Source: a virus
DNA: 21,768 bases
Virus record (IMG/VR): IMGVR_UViG_3300034110_000528
Span: 1-21,768 of that record
Strand: one strand, 5' to 3'
In this document: one piece after another, positions 20,210 to 21,768 of the stretch
How the letters are laid out: the number at the start of each line of letters is the position of its first letter
Numbering within the stretch: position 1 is the first letter of the stretch
The notes under the pieces: model-generated
The model's database searches: none
What the model was told of the DNA's origin: nothing
Seen by the model: the letters and a program-made list of their open reading frames with translations, nothing else
Program-made: the position numbers and the translations under genes

Positions 20210-21473
20210 CTTCAAAGTTAATATTCTTGGATGCGGCAAATTGGGCCTTGAGCTCGTCGCAATAATCCGACCATCTTTGCATCATCTTGCGTCTTTTATC
20301 TAAATGTTTTGTACGGTTATATGCCCTGCCGTGCATGTCACGCACCTGGTGCGCAAGTTGCTGTTCAATAATATCCAGTGGAAATTCCAGAACTTCATCC
20401 AATAAGGTACGTGCAATTGCTCTGAATCCGTGACCGGTCATATCTTCTTTGCCATATCCCATACGGCGCAAGGCCATATTAATAGACATATCAGAAATCG
20501 GACGGTGCTTGTCTGAACGTGATGGAAAAACAAATTCTGAGTTATTCGTAAAATTATAAGCTTCTTTTAGAATCGAAATGGCCTGAGTGGATAAAGGCAC
20601 AATATGATCAAGGCCAGTTTTGGCAGAAGTTTTCGACGGCGTATAAGACCATGTGGCATTATCAAAATCAATATCAGCCCATTTTGCTGCACGCAGTTCA
20701 CCGATCCGGACAAATACCAGCGGTGCCAGCTGCAGTGCAAACTTCACATGAACCAGTTGGGATTCATAATTATCAATATCAAAAAGCAGTCGGGCAAAAT
20801 CAAACGGATCTGTCAGTGCAGAATAGTGCTGTTTTTCTCTCTGGGTAATTGTGCCGGCCAGATCCTGCGCAATATCTCTTTCACATAATCCCATCTTTAC
20901 GGCAAATCGGAATACCTGTGATGCTTTTGACCTGATCCGCATGGCCGATTCGATATAGCCCTTGTTTTCATCCTTCTCAATTACTTTGGCCAGATCACGC
21001 GGAGTAATTTCAGAAATTGGCATATTGCCAATATCTCGATAAAGTTTTTCAAAAATACGTTCATTACGGGTAACGGTAGCTTCAGCCAGACGCTGTTTAC
21101 TTTTATAGAGCTCAGATACTGATTTAAAAGTAGCCTGTTGTTTCAGTCGCTCTTTTTCTTCCACACCCTGTTTTTCTGCCTGTGGATCTTTTCCGGCAGC
21201 AATCAATGCCCGGAACTGGTCGCGATATTCCCGCGCTTTGGCCAAAGACATAGCTGGATAAGTCCCGACCGTCATCGTATTTCTTTTTTTTGCAATCGGA
21301 CGTGTGTAGTCAAAACGCCACATTACAGTACCGTTTTTACGAATTAGAAGATTCAGACCAGCACCATCACTGAGACGAATATCCTTCTCTAAGCCGTTGG
21401 GATTGCTATTTTTTACGTCTCGAAGGAATGCTTTGATTTTGCTGTCTGTAAGCGAAATTACTTGCTTTGGCAT
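20193..21473 (-). CDS. int: P4-type tyrosine integrase
   Basis: This 426-residue protein has the three usual parts. Residues 5-95 are the arm-binding domain (LSDGAGLNLLIRKNGTVMWR, then MTVGTYPAMSLAKAREY). About 115-205 are the SAM-like core-binding domain. The catalytic domain is 215-400, with R256 in VRIGELRAAKW, H348 and R351 in HGFRAI, H375 in QQLAHQ and Y385 in GRAYNR. It integrates and, with an excisionase, excises the prophage. The neighbouring tRNA-Arg fits the target choice of this family. The ATG at 21473 has only a distant AGGTG upstream. Inverted repeats 6 to 69 bases before the start may bind integrase or a regulator. Confidence 0.93.
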   Translation of the reverse strand: MPKQVISLTDSKIKAFLRDVKNSNPNGLEKDIRLSDGAGLNLLIRKNGTVMWRFDYTRPIAKKRNTMTVGTYPAMSLAKAREYRDQFRALIAAGKDPQAEKQGVEEKERLKQQATFKSVSELYKSKQRLAEATVTRNERIFEKLYRDIGNMPISEITPRDLAKVIEKDENKGYIESAMRIRSKASQVFRFAVKMGLCERDIAQDLAGTITQREKQHYSALTDPFDFARLLFDIDNYESQLVHVKFALQLAPLVFVRIGELRAAKWADIDFDNATWSYTPSKTSAKTGLDHIVPLSTQAISILKEAYNFTNNSEFVFPSRSDKHRPISDMSINMALRRMGYGKEDMTGHGFRAIARTLLDEVLEFPLDIIEQQLAHQVRDMHGRAYNRTKHLDKRRKMMQRWSDYCDELKAQFAASKNINFEEKKPS

Positions 21474-21478
21474 GTTTT

Positions 21479-21542
21479 TGCGTTACACCTGTGAGTACAA
21501 AACTGGTTTGTAACGCAACCTGTAATGCTTCATTGCGTTACA
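21479..21542. repeat. Inverted and direct 9-base repeats before int
   Basis: TGCGTTACA occurs at 21479-21487 and 21534-21542, and its exact reverse complement TGTAACGCA at 21509-21517. They lie between the int start and the tRNA and could be arm-type sites or an operator of the int promoter. Confidence 0.7.
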
Positions 21543-21551
21543 ACTTTAAAA

Positions 21552-21620
21552 AGGTTTATACAACTTTATACAGGTTTATGCGGGGAAGTCTATTATTTAC
21601 AGCAGGTTTATACGACTTTT
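21552..21620. repeat. Direct repeats, candidate integrase arm sites
   Basis: AGGTTTATACAACTTT (21552-21567) recurs as AGGTTTATACGACTTT (21604-21619), with one change, and a partial copy CAGGTTTATG lies at 21571-21580. Their place between int and the tRNA 3' end fits arm-type integrase or excisionase sites. Confidence 0.6.
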
Positions 21621-21641
21621 GACAAGTTTGAATATAGAATT

Positions 21642-21670
21642 TGGTGCGCTCAGCGGGACTCGAACCCACG
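21642..21670 (-). other. Candidate attachment site core in the tRNA 3' end
   Basis: The T-arm, acceptor end and CCA of tRNA-Arg face the integrase gene. P4-type integrases commonly recombine within such a tRNA 3' segment, which the prophage end then restores. The second copy, expected at the other end of the prophage, is outside the window, so the limits of the core cannot be set. Confidence 0.5.
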
Positions 21671-21717
21671 CCACAGGCTTCGGAGACCTGTACTCTATCC
21701 AGTTGAGCTATGAGCGC
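21642..21717 (-). tRNA. tRNA-Arg (anticodon CCG)
   Basis: On the minus strand GCGCTCA and TGAGCGC form a perfect 7-pair acceptor stem, followed by discriminator A and an encoded CCA. The D-arm is TAGCTCAACTGGATAGAG, the anticodon loop is CTCCGAA (anticodon CCG, U33 present) and the T-arm contains GGTTCGAGTCCC. It is intact at 76 bases. Its 3' end points at the integrase, so it is probably the integration target. Confidence 0.95.
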
Positions 21718-21737
21718 ATCTTTTTTGGATCGCGCAC

Positions 21738-21765
21738 ATCATAACAAAAAAAAGCATAAGGTAAA
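21738..21765 (-). promoter_or_regulatory. Promoter of the tRNA-Arg gene
   Basis: On the minus strand TTTACC (21765-21760) and TATGAT (21743-21738) are 16 bases apart, followed by a GC-rich discriminator (GTGCGCG), typical of stable-RNA promoters. It is host sequence outside the prophage. Confidence 0.7.
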
Positions 21766-21768
21766 GCA

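Noticed and set aside
1-21768. CRISPR array, insertion sequence, toxin-antitoxin pair or retron
   Set aside because: I saw no regularly spaced repeats, no transposase or reverse transcriptase frame, and no pair with toxin-antitoxin hallmarks.

Overview
The window is most of a prophage ending in a host tRNA gene. The host looks like a gammaproteobacterium, with Acinetobacter the best guess from moderate GC, AT-rich early genes and the style of the small phage genes; this is inference and no chromosomal protein gene is present to confirm it. The phage is a temperate podovirus-type element whose morphogenesis genes follow the T7 order, combined with a lambdoid-style control region.

Layout from right to left. 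At 21642-21717 is a tRNA-Arg(CCG) on the minus strand with its own promoter. Its 3' end faces the prophage, so it is the probable attachment site. A 170-base gap rich in direct and inverted repeats precedes a P4-type tyrosine integrase (20193-21473, minus). Converging on it is a plus-strand operon (15716-20198) of small unknown proteins, a RecE-like PD-(D/E)XK exonuclease, a long RecT-like annealing protein and, last, an AlpA-like excisionase. The immunity region (13.7-15.7 kb) has a LexA/CI-type repressor followed by a single-TM protein on the plus strand, and a Cro-like HTH protein divergently on the minus strand. Clusters of a repeated operator-like motif built around AATAGCTATT / TAGCGATAT lie on both sides of ci, overlapping a PR-like and a PL-like promoter.

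From PR a tightly overlapping minus-strand operon encodes a ribbon-helix-helix protein, a replication protein with a winged helix, a DnaC-like helicase loader, a small winged-helix protein, a RusA resolvase, a helix-turn-helix protein in the usual place of a late regulator, two very small proteins and an AT-rich P-loop-like protein. A terminator ends this unit.

Left of it, on the same strand, is the late cassette: two small proteins, portal, a membrane-anchored Bbp19-like protein, scaffold, major capsid, a terminator, two small genes, another terminator, then adaptor (tail tubular A-like), nozzle (tail tubular B-like), GNAT, cupin, an internal virion protein and an ejection protein that runs off the left edge. 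Terminase, tail fibre and lysis genes are not in the window; by T7 order they should lie further left.

Most notable: (i) two late-gene start codons are fused to terminators and each is preceded by the same 15-base C/A-rich element; (ii) two strong terminators point inward at the immunity region; (iii) the RecT-like protein carries about 300 extra residues that look like four related helical modules and ends in a sliding-clamp-binding-like motif; (iv) the Bbp19-like protein has a transmembrane anchor; (v) a membrane protein sits in the lysogenic transcription unit.
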